NCBI RefSeq assembly: GCF_904848665.1 | Contig: NZ_CAJHCQ010000020.1 | Location: forward strand, 1-64,000 | DNA from: Paraburkholderia hiiakae | GTDB taxonomy: Bacteria > Pseudomonadota > Gammaproteobacteria > Burkholderiales > Burkholderiaceae | DNA: 64,000 nucleotides | Direction of reading: 5' to 3' | Part shown: piece after piece, positions 35,543 to 44,900 of the stretch | How the letters are laid out: every line of letters starts with the position of its first letter | Numbering within the stretch: position 1 is the stretch's first letter | Program-made: the position numbers and the translations under genes | Notes under the pieces: model-generated | Told to the model about the DNA's origin: nothing | What the model saw: the letters and a program-made list of their open reading frames with translations, nothing else | The model's database searches: none

Positions 35543-37630
35543 TCAATGGACGCGATTCGTCGCGACGGCCGCGCCGCCAGCCGGCATCGCCTGGTAAGGC
35601 GTTTCCTGCACGGTCGGGCGGTCGATGCGACGTGCGCGCGCAATCGCGATCAGGCCATACACGACAATGCTCACCACCACGAAAATGAACAGGCCCGACA
35701 GCGCGGCGTCCACGTAGTCGTTGAAGACCATGCGTTGCATCTGCTCGAGCGACTTCGCGGGCGCGACGATCTTGCCTTCCGCGATCGCCGCCGAAAGCTT
35801 CTGCGCGTGCGCGACGAAGCTCACCTTCGGGTTGCTGTCGAAAATCTTCTGCCAGCCTGCAGTAAGCGTGCAGATGAGCAGCCACACCGTCGGCACCGCG
35901 GTCACCCATGCGAATTTCTCGCGCTTCATCTTGAACAGCACGACGGTGCCGAGCATCAGCGCGATACCGGCGAGCATCTGGTTCGAGATACCGAAGAGCG
36001 GCCACAATGTGTTGATGCCGCCGAGCGGATCGACCACACCTTGATAGAGGAAGTAGCCCCACGCGGCCACGCACAAGCCAGTGGCGATCAGGTTGGCCGG
36101 CAGCGACTCCGTGCGCTTGAGCGACGGGTGGAACGTGCCGAGCAAGTCTTGCAGCATGAAGCGGCCGGCGCGCGTGCCCGCGTCGACGGCGGTCAGGATG
36201 AAGAGCGCTTCGAACAGGATGGCGAAGTGATACCAGAACGCCATCATCGCTTCGCCGCCCACCACCTGGTGCAGAATCTGCGCCATGCCCACGGCCAGCG
36301 TGGGCGCGCCGCCCGCGCGCGCGACGATGGTCGTCTCGCCCACGGCCTGCGCGGTGTGCGTAAGCATCTCCGGCGTGAGCACGAAGCCCCAGTGGCCCAC
36401 GGTTTGGGCGACGGCGTCCGGCGTCGTGCCGAGCACGGCGAGCGGCGCGTTCATCGCGAAGTACACACCCGGCTCGATCACCGACGCGGCGACGAGCGCC
36501 ATGATCGCGACGAACGACTCCATCAGCATCGCGCCGTAACCGATGAAGCGCGCGTTGGTTTCGTTATCGAGCAGCTTGGGCGTCGTGCCCGACGAGATCA
36601 GCGCATGGAAGCCCGACACCGAGCCGCACGCGATCGTGATGAAGAGGAACGGGAACAGGTTGCCGGACCAGACCGGGCCCGTACCGTCGATGAACTTCGT
36701 GAAGGCCGGCATCTTCAGTTCCGGCGCGACGATCAGAATGCCGATCGCGAGCGCGAGGATCGTGCCGATCTTCAGGAACGTCGAGAGGTAGTCGCGCGGC
36801 GCGAGCAGCAGCCACACCGGCAGCACCGAAGCGACGAAGCCGTAGCCGATCAGAATCCACGTGAGCTGCGTGCCCGTGAACGTGAACCAGGCTGCGAGCG
36901 TGGGCGAATCATGCACGTGCTGGCCGAAGGCGATGGAAGCCATCAGCAGGACGAAACCCATGATCGAGATCTCGCCGATCTTGCCCGGGCGGATGTAGCG
37001 CACATAGAGGCCCATGAAGATCGCGATGGGAATCGTCGCGGCCACGGTGAACGTGCCCCACGGCGAGTTCGTGAGCGCCTTCACCACGATCAGCGCGAGC
37101 ACCGCGAGAATGATGATCATGATGAGGAAGGTGCCGAACAGCGCGATCACGCCGGGCACGGGACCCAGCTCCATCTTCACGAGGTCGCCGAGCGAGCGGC
37201 CGTCACGGCGCGTCGAGAGGAACAGCACCACGAAGTCCTGCACGGCGCCCGCGAACACCACGCCCGCGAGAATCCACAGCATGCCGGGCATGTAGCCCAT
37301 CTGCGCGGCCAGTACCGGGCCCACGAGCGGCCCCGCGCCTGCGATCGCCGCGAAGTGATGGCCGAACAGCACGTACTTGTTGGTGGGCACGTAGTCGAGC
37401 CCGTCGTTGTGGCGCACGGCCGGCGTCATGCGCAGGCCGTCCAGCTGCAGGACAGTGCTCGCGATGAAACGGCTGTAGAAGCGATACGCGATCAGATAGA
37501 CGCACACGGCGCAGATCACGATCCACAGTGCGCTGATTCGCTCGCCGTGCGCGAGCGCGATGGTGCCGAACGCGAACGCGCCAAGCAGCGCGACCAACGT
37601 CCAGACGACAAAACTGGATGTCCGACTCAT
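35543..37630 (-). CDS. cstA: Carbon starvation protein A, pyruvate/peptide transporter
   Basis: A 695-aa inner-membrane protein with many helices. Hallmarks include FGHHFAAIAGAGPLVGP and the downstream GYMPGMLWILAGVVFAGAVQDF. E. coli CstA and BtsT import pyruvate or peptides. The start MSRTSSFVVW gives normal family length; an upstream in-frame ATG at 37768 lacks membrane-like sequence. It is divergent from a Cache histidine kinase/LuxR regulator pair likely to control it, as BtsSR controls BtsT. Confidence 0.93.
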   Translation of the reverse strand: MSRTSSFVVWTLVALLGAFAFGTIALAHGERISALWIVICAVCVYLIAYRFYSRFIASTVLQLDGLRMTPAVRHNDGLDYVPTNKYVLFGHHFAAIAGAGPLVGPVLAAQMGYMPGMLWILAGVVFAGAVQDFVVLFLSTRRDGRSLGDLVKMELGPVPGVIALFGTFLIMIIILAVLALIVVKALTNSPWGTFTVAATIPIAIFMGLYVRYIRPGKIGEISIMGFVLLMASIAFGQHVHDSPTLAAWFTFTGTQLTWILIGYGFVASVLPVWLLLAPRDYLSTFLKIGTILALAIGILIVAPELKMPAFTKFIDGTGPVWSGNLFPFLFITIACGSVSGFHALISSGTTPKLLDNETNARFIGYGAMLMESFVAIMALVAASVIEPGVYFAMNAPLAVLGTTPDAVAQTVGHWGFVLTPEMLTHTAQAVGETTIVARAGGAPTLAVGMAQILHQVVGGEAMMAFWYHFAILFEALFILTAVDAGTRAGRFMLQDLLGTFHPSLKRTESLPANLIATGLCVAAWGYFLYQGVVDPLGGINTLWPLFGISNQMLAGIALMLGTVVLFKMKREKFAWVTAVPTVWLLICTLTAGWQKIFDSNPKVSFVAHAQKLSAAIAEGKIVAPAKSLEQMQRMVFNDYVDAALSGLFIFVVVSIVVYGLIAIARARRIDRPTVQETPYQAMPAGGAAVATNRVH

Positions 37631-38007
37631 GCGGTGTCTCCGTTCCATGGTTTTGGTTTTATGCCCGGAATCGAGTCCGCGCGTGTGTGCGCCGTCGGAT
37701 GCCGGCGCATGCATGACGCATTGCGCCATGTCGTGGGCCGTAGTATTCGCTTTCAGACCGTCAGCCACAACCGGACAACTACGTAAGCGCGCTACGTAGA
37801 ATTACGTAGGAAAGACCACAGTTCGTTGTGTACTCAACGACAGTCATACCCGCCGCGCAACACGTCGCGTACGGGCGCAATCTTGCGCGGCGAGTCGGAG
37901 AGCGCAGCGTCCGCGTACGCCGCCTTGTAGTTGGCCTCATTGTCGACGGCTATCGCCCCGCCGTGCACGCCCGGTTATGCTTGAAGACTCAGCTCCCGAA
38001 CATCGTC
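37631..38007. other. Divergent control region of cstA and the histidine kinase
   Basis: 377 bases. It contains three TACGTA motifs near 37780-37808 and an AT-rich patch at 37797-37835. The kinase start at 38008 is not certain, so its 5' leader may be shorter. No further gene seen. Confidence 0.5.
37780..37808. promoter_or_regulatory. Three TACGTA palindromes, candidate response-regulator sites
   Basis: TACGTA occurs at 37780-37785, 37793-37798 and 37803-37808. The first two are part of a larger imperfect inverted repeat, CTACGTA-N6-CTACGTAG. Their position between cstA and the two-component genes and the short palindromic form fit a NarL/FixJ-type dimer site. The distance to the cstA start is about 150 bases. 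Confidence 0.55.
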
Positions 38008-39489
38008 ATGCCAGCCCCATTTTTCTTCGCCGAGCGCCGCCTGAAGACGAAAATCTTCCTGCTCGCGGTCGTGCCGTTCCTCGCCGCCATTGCCGGCATC
38101 GGGATCGGCGTGCGCCAGCAGGCCACGCAGCTCGCCCAAACGCAGCACGCGACCATGCAAAGCGCCTATCTGTCGAGCAAGGAGATCGAGCTGCGTCACT
38201 ACGTGGAGCTGGCAACGAGCGCCATCGCGCCGCTCTACGCGCCCGAGGCGAACGCCAGCGCCGCGTTGCCCGCTCCCGCCGACGAAGCCAACCGCCAGCT
38301 AGCCGCGCTAGCCGTGCTGCAGAAGATGGACTTCGGCCCCGATGGCTATTTCTTCGTCTACGACATGCATGGCCGCTCGCTCATGCATCCGCGCGAGCCC
38401 GCTCTCGTCGGCCAGGATCTCTGGAACCTGCGCGACCCACAAGGCGCCCTCACGATCCAGCAGCTGATTGCCGCAGCTCAGCGCGGCGGCGGCTACGTGC
38501 GCTACATGTGGCACCGCCCGTCCACGGGCAAGCTCGCGCCGAAGCTCGGCTATGTGGTGCCGCTGCCGCGCTGGGGCTGGATGATCGGCACCGGCATCTA
38601 TCTCGACGACGTCGATTCGACGCTCGCGCACATCGACGAGCGCGCCTCCGCGAATATCGAGCACACCATTCAGTGGCTCGGCGTGATCGCACTCGCGGGC
38701 GTACTCGTGATCGCGCTCGGCGCGCTCGTGCTCAATGTGAGCGAACACCGCAGCACCGACGCCAAGCTCAAGCGCCTTGCGCAGCAGGTGGTCGAGTCGC
38801 AGGAGCAGGAGCGCGCGCGGCTCTCGCGCGAACTGCACGACGGCATTAGCCAGATGCTCGTTTCGGTGAAGCTGCTGCTGGAGTCGGCGCTCGCGCGCTT
38901 CGAGCGCGGCGAAACGCGCGTGCCCGCCGCCGAAGCGTCGCTCGCCACCGGCCTCTCGCGGCTGTCGGACACACTGCGCGAAGTGCGCAGCATCTCGCAC
39001 GCGCTGCGCCCCTCGATGCTCGACGACCTGGGCCTCGGCGCCGCGCTGGAGCAACTCACGCGCGAACTGGCCGAGCAAACGGGCATCGAGATCGCCTTCA
39101 CGCAAGCCGCGCCGAAGCCTGCGAGCAGGAAAGCGCAAGCGAGCGCGCTGCCCGACGCCGTCAACACGGTGCTCTTTCGCATTGCGCAGGAAGCGCTTAC
39201 CAACATCGTGCGGCACGCGCAAGCGGCGCGCGCCGCACTTACGCTGGAGGTCGCGGAGAGTGGCGTGACGCTCGGCATTGCCGACAATGGCCGCGGCTTC
39301 GATGTGGCGCACGCGCTGGCCGACCCGCGCGCGGGTCTGGGCCTGCGCAACATGCGCGAGCGGCTGGAGTCGCTGGGCGGCCGCCTCGACATCACCTCGC
39401 AGCCTGGCCATACGCTCGTCACCGCATGGGTGCCTGTTGCGTCCAATGCCGCACCCAAAGCCGCCGCCGTATCAGGAACGCCGACATGA
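38008..39489 (+). CDS. Sensor histidine kinase with periplasmic Cache domain
   Basis: 493 aa. A transmembrane helix (about 12-32), a single Cache_2-type sensor (GPDGYFFVYDMHGRSLMHP, about 112-130), a second helix (about 225-247), a HisKA_3 dimerisation domain with the phospho-His in ARLSRELHDGISQML, and an HATPase domain (NIVRHAQAA, ADNGRGFDV, GLGLRNMRERL). sCache_2 domains often sense small organic acids. It is coupled to the response regulator by ATGA. By position it should control cstA. Confidence 0.88.
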   Translation: MPAPFFFAERRLKTKIFLLAVVPFLAAIAGIGIGVRQQATQLAQTQHATMQSAYLSSKEIELRHYVELATSAIAPLYAPEANASAALPAPADEANRQLAALAVLQKMDFGPDGYFFVYDMHGRSLMHPREPALVGQDLWNLRDPQGALTIQQLIAAAQRGGGYVRYMWHRPSTGKLAPKLGYVVPLPRWGWMIGTGIYLDDVDSTLAHIDERASANIEHTIQWLGVIALAGVLVIALGALVLNVSEHRSTDAKLKRLAQQVVESQEQERARLSRELHDGISQMLVSVKLLLESALARFERGETRVPAAEASLATGLSRLSDTLREVRSISHALRPSMLDDLGLGAALEQLTRELAEQTGIEIAFTQAAPKPASRKAQASALPDAVNTVLFRIAQEALTNIVRHAQAARAALTLEVAESGVTLGIADNGRGFDVAHALADPRAGLGLRNMRERLESLGGRLDITSQPGHTLVTAWVPVASNAAPKAAAVSGTPT

Positions 39490-40157
39490 CGCCGACGAAT
39501 GCAAACGTGAACGAATTGACCAGCCCTGGCGCGAGACCCGCGCGCCTTGTCCTCGTGGACGACCATCCTCTCGTGCGCGACGGCCTGCGCGCGCGGCTCG
39601 AAGCCGTGCCGGGTTTCGAGGTGGCAGGCGAGGCCGGCAACGCCGACGAGGCTATTGCGCTCGCGGCGTCGCTCGAACCCGATCTCGTGCTGATGGACGT
39701 GGGCATGGCCGGCGTGAACGGCATCGCGCTTGCGGGCATCTTCCACGAGCGCTTTCCGGCTATCCGCGTGCTCATGCTTTCGATGCACGACAACATCGAA
39801 TACGTGACCGAGGCGGTGCGCGCGGGCGCAAGCGGCTATGTGCTCAAGGATTCGCCGGCCACCGAGATCATCCGGGCGATCGAGGCGGTGCTGGCCGGGC
39901 GCACGTACTTCAGCGCGGGGTTGAGTGCGCGCATGATCCAGGCGTCGGCACGCAGCACGCCAGTGGAGCGGCTCACGCCGCGCGAGCGGGACATTCTCGA
40001 CGCGCTGGCGCAAGGGCTATCGAGCAAGCAGATCGCGCAGCGCGAGGGGCTCTCGGTGCGCACGGTGGAAACGCACCGGCTCAATCTCAAGCGCAAGCTG
40101 GAGATCGAAGGCCAGGCGGAGTTGATCAAGTTCGCGGTGGAGCACCGCAGGAAGTGA
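39486..40157 (+). CDS. NarL/FixJ-type response regulator
   Basis: 223 aa. Receiver domain with acidic pair VDDHPLVRDG and phospho-Asp in DLVLMDVGMAG, conserved Lys in GYVLKDSPA. C-terminal LuxR HTH (LTPREREILDALAQGLSSKQIAQREGLSVRTVETHRLNLKRK, listed over its core only). It begins inside the kinase stop (ATGA). The likely target is the TACGTA cluster upstream of cstA and its own operon. Confidence 0.92.
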   Translation: MTPTNANVNELTSPGARPARLVLVDDHPLVRDGLRARLEAVPGFEVAGEAGNADEAIALAASLEPDLVLMDVGMAGVNGIALAGIFHERFPAIRVLMLSMHDNIEYVTEAVRAGASGYVLKDSPATEIIRAIEAVLAGRTYFSAGLSARMIQASARSTPVERLTPRERDILDALAQGLSSKQIAQREGLSVRTVETHRLNLKRKLEIEGQAELIKFAVEHRRK

Positions 40158-40160
40158 AAA

Positions 40161-40187
40161 GGGCGCTCCGGATTACCCGGAGCGCCC
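40161..40187. terminator. Stem-loop between the response regulator and hpnM
   Basis: Arms GGGCGCTCCGG / CCGGAGCGCCC with a 5-base loop. The minus strand has a TTTTC run after it, so it is a terminator for hpnM; on the plus strand the U tract is missing and termination would be weak. Confidence 0.65.
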
Positions 40188-40225
40188 ACGAAAGGCACAA
40201 TGCGTGTGCAACCACTGGTCGGCGA

Positions 40226-40834
40226 TCAGCTGCGCGCGTTGTGGTCGACGAGGAACTTGATGAGCCCGTCGATGCCGCCCTTGGCGATCTGGTCGGCAAA
40301 TTGCGTCTGGTAGACCTGGATCAGCCACGCGCCCATCATGTTGATGTCGTAGATCTTCCAGCCGTTGGGCGTTTGCGTGAGACGGTAGTCGATGGCGTCG
40401 TCGCCGCCGTTGCTGAGGACGTGCGACTGCACTACGGTGTCCTTCGCGGCGGCACCCGTGTTCGAGGGCGCGAACTTGAAGTTCACCTGAGTATCGCGAA
40501 GTTGCGAGAGCGACGATGCGTAAGTCTTCACGAGCAGGAGTTGAAATTGCTCATACAGCTTCTGCTGCTGTTCGGGCGTGGCCGTCGCCCAGGGTTTGCC
40601 AACGGCGATACGCGTGGTGCGTTTGAAGTCCGTGGCGGGAACGAAATGGGTCTCGACCACCTGGGTGATCTGGTTCATGTCGCCGCCGCGCGCCTTCGGG
40701 TCGGCCTGCATCGCCTTCACGGTGCCTTCCACGGCGGCTTTGACAGTGGCGTCCGGCGAGGTCTGCGCGAACGCGGCGCCCGAAACGCCCGTGAAAAAGG
40801 CGGCGACGAAAAATGCGGTCAGGTAACGTTTCAT
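40226..40834 (-). CDS. hpnM: HpnM: MlaC/Ttg2D-type periplasmic lipid carrier
   Basis: 202 aa. Signal peptide (cut near 23, VSGAAFA), then an MlaC/Ttg2 domain that carries lipids across the periplasm (DYRLTQTPNGWKIYDINMMGAWLIQVYQTQFADQI near the end, core named here). MlaC-type proteins located beside hpnN are called HpnM. It is divergent from hpnN, sharing a 236-base promoter region, and would work with HpnN and MlaA at the outer membrane. Confidence 0.85.
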   Translation of the reverse strand: MKRYLTAFFVAAFFTGVSGAAFAQTSPDATVKAAVEGTVKAMQADPKARGGDMNQITQVVETHFVPATDFKRTTRIAVGKPWATATPEQQQKLYEQFQLLLVKTYASSLSQLRDTQVNFKFAPSNTGAAAKDTVVQSHVLSNGGDDAIDYRLTQTPNGWKIYDINMMGAWLIQVYQTQFADQIAKGGIDGLIKFLVDHNARS

Positions 40835-41070
40835 ACGCTCTTCTGGAACAGTGAAATTCAGGCGCCGGTACAGTGCGGTTCAGTGCGCGCGCTTCAGTGC
40901 ATTCACGCAACCGTCGCGCGGCCGGCTGAGCCAGTATAACGGCTTTGGCGCATACGCTGCCCAGGCGCCGCCCGACGCTCGGAGTGCGTGAGCCGCGCCG
41001 GGACGGGCGGGGCCGGTATACTTGTGCGCTTCGCGTCAAAGAACCTAATTGACAGGGCCCCCTCGCCTGT

Positions 41071-43698
41071 ATGCTCAAGCCATTCATCATTAGCCTCGTC
41101 GCCTGGTCGGTGCGCCGCGCGGCGTGGGTGATCACACTTGCAATCGTGCTTGCCGTGCTCTCCGGCGTGTACGTCGCAAGAAATTTCAAGATCAACACCG
41201 ACGTCAGCGGTCTCGTCGAGAACACGGCCCAATGGGCCGCGTTGAGCGAAGCCAAGGACAAGGCGTTCCCGCAACGCGCGAGCTCGCTGCTCGTGGTCGT
41301 CGAAGCCGACGCGCCCGAGCTCGCCGACGCCGCCGCCGACAAGCTCGCGCAGGCGCTCAAAGCCGACTCGCGCGAATTCAGCGCCGTCTCGCAGCCCGCG
41401 GGCGGCCCGTTCTTCCAGCACAACGGCCTGCTCTTTCCGTCCACGGCCACCGTGCTCTCGACCACGGGCCAGCTCGTGCAGGCGCGCCCGCTCGTGAACC
41501 AGCTCGCGAAGGACCCAAGCCTCGCGGGTCTTGCCGGTACGCTCACGACCACACTGCAATTGCCGCTCACGATCGGTCAGATCAAATTGCCGCAAATGGC
41601 AAATCTGCTTGGCAGCGCCGCCAACGTCGTCGACGAGGTCCTGGCCGGCAAGCCCGCTGCGTTCTCGTGGCGCGCGCTCGTCGACAAGGACTCGGCGACG
41701 AAGCCCGCGTTCGCGTTCGTCACCGTGCAGCCGGTGCTCAACTTCGCCGCGCTCAAGGCGGGCGCGAACGCAGCGGAGGCGATCCGCGCGACCGCCGCCT
41801 CGCTTCATCTCGACACCGAATTCGGCGCGCGCGTGCGCCTCACGGGCGAACAGCCGCTCGCCGATGACGAGTTCGCCTCGGTTCAGGACGGCGCCGCGCT
41901 CAACGGCGTGATCACGATCATCGTCGTGCTCGCCATCCTGTGGCTCGCGCTGCGCTCGGGCAAGCTGATCGGCGCAACGCTCATCACGCTCGTGATCGGC
42001 CTCGTCATCACGGCCGCGCTCGGCCTCATGATGATCGGCTCGTTCAACATGCTCTCGGTCGCGTTCATGGTGCTGTTCGTCGGGCTAGGCGTCGATTTCG
42101 GCGTGCAGTTCGGCGTGAAGTATCGCGAGGAGCGCTTTCAGGACGAGCGGCTCGACGCCGCGCTCCTCAAGACCGCCCGCACCATCGGCGTGCCGCTCAC
42201 GCTCGCGGCGATCGCCGTGGCCGAAAGTTTCTTTTCCTTCCTGCCCACCGCGTACAAGGGCCTTTCGGAACTCGGGCAGATCGCGGGCGTGGGCATGTTC
42301 GTGGCGTATGTCTGCAATATGACGGTGCTGCCGGCGCTCATCCTCGTGTTCAACCCCAGGGGCGAGCGCGCCTCGCCTGGCTTCGCGTTCCTCGCACCGG
42401 TCGACACGTGGCTCGCCGAGCATCGCAAGCCGGTGCTGCTCACCACGCTCGTCATCGTGGTGGGCGCGACGCCTTTGCTGTTCCATCTGCGCTTCGACTT
42501 CAACCCGCTGCATCTGAAGGATCCGCATACCGAGTCGATGGCGACGCTGCTCGCGCTCAAGAACTCGCCCGTCATCTCGATCAACGACGTGAGCGTGCTC
42601 GCGCCGTCGCTCGAAGAAGCCGACAAGATCGCCGCGCGGCTCTCGAAGCTGCCCGAGGTGGCGCGCGCAACCACGCTCAGCTCGCTCATTCCCGACGATC
42701 AGCAGCAAAAGCTCATGCTGATCTCGAGCGCCGCACAGCAGCTTCTGCCTGCGCTCACGCAGCAGCCGTCCACGCCCGTGACCGACGAAGTGCGTGTGCA
42801 GACGCTCAAGCGCGCGGCCAACCAGCTCTCGCTCGCCGCGAGCGATCATCCAGGGCCGGGCGCGGCCGAGGCGCAGCATCTGTCCGACTCGCTCAACAAG
42901 CTCGCGAACGCGAGCCCGGCCACGCGCGAGCGCGCGGAAACCGCTTTCAGCCTCACGCTCAAGCTCGCCTTCGCGCAGCTCGCGCGCCTCTTGCAGCCCA
43001 CGGAAATCACGCGTGAAAACCTGCCACCCGAGATGGCGCGCGACTGGGTGGCGCCGACTGGCCAGGCGATCGTCGACGTGGCGCCGCGCGTGCCGCCGGG
43101 TGTCGATTCCAACGACGACGTGATGCTCGCGCGCTTCGCACACGCCGTGAAGGCGGCGGAGCCCAACGCGATCGGCGGCCCGATCTCGATCCTGCACTCG
43201 GCGAACGTGATCATCCTCGCGTTCTTCCAGGCGGCGGGCTGGTCGGTACTGGTCATCACGGCCCTCCTCTGGATCACGCTGCGCAATTTCGGCGACGTGC
43301 TGCGCACGCTCATTCCTCTGCTGGTATCGGCGCTCGTTACGCTCGAACTGTGCGTGGTATTTGGAATTCAGCTAAATTTCGCGAACATCATCGCGCTTCC
43401 CCTGATGCTCGGCGTCGGCGTCGCGTTCAAAATCTATTTCGTGATGGCCTGGCGCGCGGGGCAAACCGGCCTCCTGCATTCGAGCCTCACACACGCTGTG
43501 CTCTTTTCCGCCGCGACCACGGCCACGGCGTTCGGGAGCCTGTGGCTATCGCATCACCCGGGCACGTCGAGCATGGGCAAGCTGCTCGCGTTGTCCTTGT
43601 TCTGTACGCTGATAGGCGCCGTGGTATTCCAGCCGGTGCTGATGGGCAAGCCGCGCGCAAAACGCGCAAGATCGGAAATTCAGGGGATCGACCAATGA
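41071..43698 (+). CDS. hpnN: Hopanoid transporter HpnN (MMPL/RND family)
   Basis: 875 aa with two MMPL halves: N-terminal helix, periplasmic loop about 30-270, a helix bundle about 275-440 (GLGVDFGVQFGVKYREE), a second loop and a C-terminal bundle (about 715-870, LMLGVGVAFKIYFVMAWRAG). HpnN moves hopanoids to the outer membrane in Rhodopseudomonas. Its stop overlaps mlaA by ATGA. A function in outer-membrane lipid composition is expected. Confidence 0.9.
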   Translation: MLKPFIISLVAWSVRRAAWVITLAIVLAVLSGVYVARNFKINTDVSGLVENTAQWAALSEAKDKAFPQRASSLLVVVEADAPELADAAADKLAQALKADSREFSAVSQPAGGPFFQHNGLLFPSTATVLSTTGQLVQARPLVNQLAKDPSLAGLAGTLTTTLQLPLTIGQIKLPQMANLLGSAANVVDEVLAGKPAAFSWRALVDKDSATKPAFAFVTVQPVLNFAALKAGANAAEAIRATAASLHLDTEFGARVRLTGEQPLADDEFASVQDGAALNGVITIIVVLAILWLALRSGKLIGATLITLVIGLVITAALGLMMIGSFNMLSVAFMVLFVGLGVDFGVQFGVKYREERFQDERLDAALLKTARTIGVPLTLAAIAVAESFFSFLPTAYKGLSELGQIAGVGMFVAYVCNMTVLPALILVFNPRGERASPGFAFLAPVDTWLAEHRKPVLLTTLVIVVGATPLLFHLRFDFNPLHLKDPHTESMATLLALKNSPVISINDVSVLAPSLEEADKIAARLSKLPEVARATTLSSLIPDDQQQKLMLISSAAQQLLPALTQQPSTPVTDEVRVQTLKRAANQLSLAASDHPGPGAAEAQHLSDSLNKLANASPATRERAETAFSLTLKLAFAQLARLLQPTEITRENLPPEMARDWVAPTGQAIVDVAPRVPPGVDSNDDVMLARFAHAVKAAEPNAIGGPISILHSANVIILAFFQAAGWSVLVITALLWITLRNFGDVLRTLIPLLVSALVTLELCVVFGIQLNFANIIALPLMLGVGVAFKIYFVMAWRAGQTGLLHSSLTHAVLFSAATTATAFGSLWLSHHPGTSSMGKLLALSLFCTLIGAVVFQPVLMGKPRAKRARSEIQGIDQ

Positions 43699-44795
43699 AG
43701 AAGAATCAAGCCGCGCTCACCATGGCGGCGGCTGGCCTGGCGCTCCTCGTGACGTCGGGTTGCGCCACCGGCCCCGACCGCAAGCCGGGCGATCCGTTCG
43801 AGCCCGCGAATCGCGCGATTTTCACGTTCAACGACAAACTCGACACCTACGTCGCGCAGCCGGTCGCCAAGGGCTACCAGAAGGTGACGCCGCAGCCGCT
43901 GCGCCAGGCGATCACGAACTTCTTCTCGAACATCGGAGACGTCGACAACCTCGCAAACAACCTGCTGCAACTGAAGATCACCGACGCCGTCGAGGATCTC
44001 ATGCGCATTGCGATGAACACGACCTTCGGTCTGGGCGGGCTGATCGACTTCGCGACGGCGGCGGGGCTCCCCAAGCATCACCAGGACTTCGGCCTCACGA
44101 TGGGCCACTACGGCATGCCGGCCGGCCCGTATCTCGTGCTGCCGCTGTTCGGGCCGAGCTCGGTGCGCGACGGCATCGGCATGGCCGTGGACGTGAAATT
44201 CAACGTCATCAACTACTTCGAGCCGGCGGTGCGCAATCCGATGTATCTCGCGCAGTTCATTAGCGCGCGCGCCGACCTGCTCGGCGCGACCGACCTGCTC
44301 AAGCAGGCCGCGCTCGATCCGTATTCGTTTGTGCGCGACGCGTACCGCCAGCAACGCGAATCGCTGATTCGCGCCGGGCGTGGCAACAATGCGGCGTTGC
44401 CCAATTACGGCGAGCCGGGCGGGGAGGGAGCGCCGAACGAGAACGGTGCGCCCAATTACGAGGACCCGGGCGAGTCGGGTGGTGCGGGCGGCGGCGCAGG
44501 TGCCACCGGCGGTTCCGGCGCTTCGAACAATGGTCTGCCGAACTACGAGGATCCGGGCGAGGGGAGCGCGGCGGGTGCCGCCGTGGCCGCTGCCGCGAGC
44601 GGCGCGGCGACGACGGGTGCAGCAGCGGCTGGCGCAGGTCCAGGTGCTGCTGCGGCGGCGGGTACGGCTGGCGTGGCGGCGGCGGCACCGGCCGCTTCCG
44701 CACCGGCTACGGCATCGGCGCCTGTTGCGGCTTCGGCTGCTGCGCCGGCATCCGGTGTGACGGCAGCGCCTGCGAAACCGGCGTCGGCGCCCTGA
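43695..44795 (+). CDS. mlaA: MlaA/VacJ lipoprotein with extended Gly/Ala-rich tail
   Basis: 366 aa. Lipobox LVTSGC (Cys near 23), then the MlaA core (DPFEPANRAIFTFNDKLD, NFFSNIGDVDNLANNLLQ, GLPKHHQDFGLTMGHYG) to about residue 235. MlaA removes surface phospholipids from the outer membrane. The last 130 residues are unusual: three NY(G/E)(E/D)PGE repeats (about 237, 255, 284) then long Ala/Thr/Pro low complexity. Typical MlaA ends near 250-290. It is coupled to hpnN. Confidence 0.88.
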   Translation: MKKNQAALTMAAAGLALLVTSGCATGPDRKPGDPFEPANRAIFTFNDKLDTYVAQPVAKGYQKVTPQPLRQAITNFFSNIGDVDNLANNLLQLKITDAVEDLMRIAMNTTFGLGGLIDFATAAGLPKHHQDFGLTMGHYGMPAGPYLVLPLFGPSSVRDGIGMAVDVKFNVINYFEPAVRNPMYLAQFISARADLLGATDLLKQAALDPYSFVRDAYRQQRESLIRAGRGNNAALPNYGEPGGEGAPNENGAPNYEDPGESGGAGGGAGATGGSGASNNGLPNYEDPGEGSAAGAAVAAAASGAATTGAAAAGAGPGAAAAAGTAGVAAAAPAASAPATASAPVAASAAAPASGVTAAPAKPASAP

Positions 44796-44841
44796 ACTCG
44801 ATATAGCAGCCGCCCGTGTGCGGGCGGACAGCGTGAAGACG

Positions 44842-44880
44842 AAAAAAACCCGGCAACCTTTCCAGGTTGCCGGGTTTTTC
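44842..44880. terminator. Bidirectional Rho-independent terminator
   Basis: Arms AAACCCGGCAACCT / AGGTTGCCGGGTTT around loop TTCC, with A7 before and T5 after. It separates the convergent mlaA and thioesterase genes. Confidence 0.9.
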
Positions 44881-44900
44881 GTTCGCGCCGTGCGTACCGC

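Noticed and set aside
37631..37768. Upstream start for cstA at 37768
   Set aside because: The extra 46 residues are hydrophilic, unlike the family, and would span the control region. The ATG at 37630 is directly before the first membrane helix.
44396..44795. Frameshift or assembly error in the 3' part of mlaA
   Set aside because: The low-complexity, repeat-rich stretch is suspicious, but the frame stays open, the repeats stay in phase and a terminator follows at a normal distance. It is kept as a real tail.
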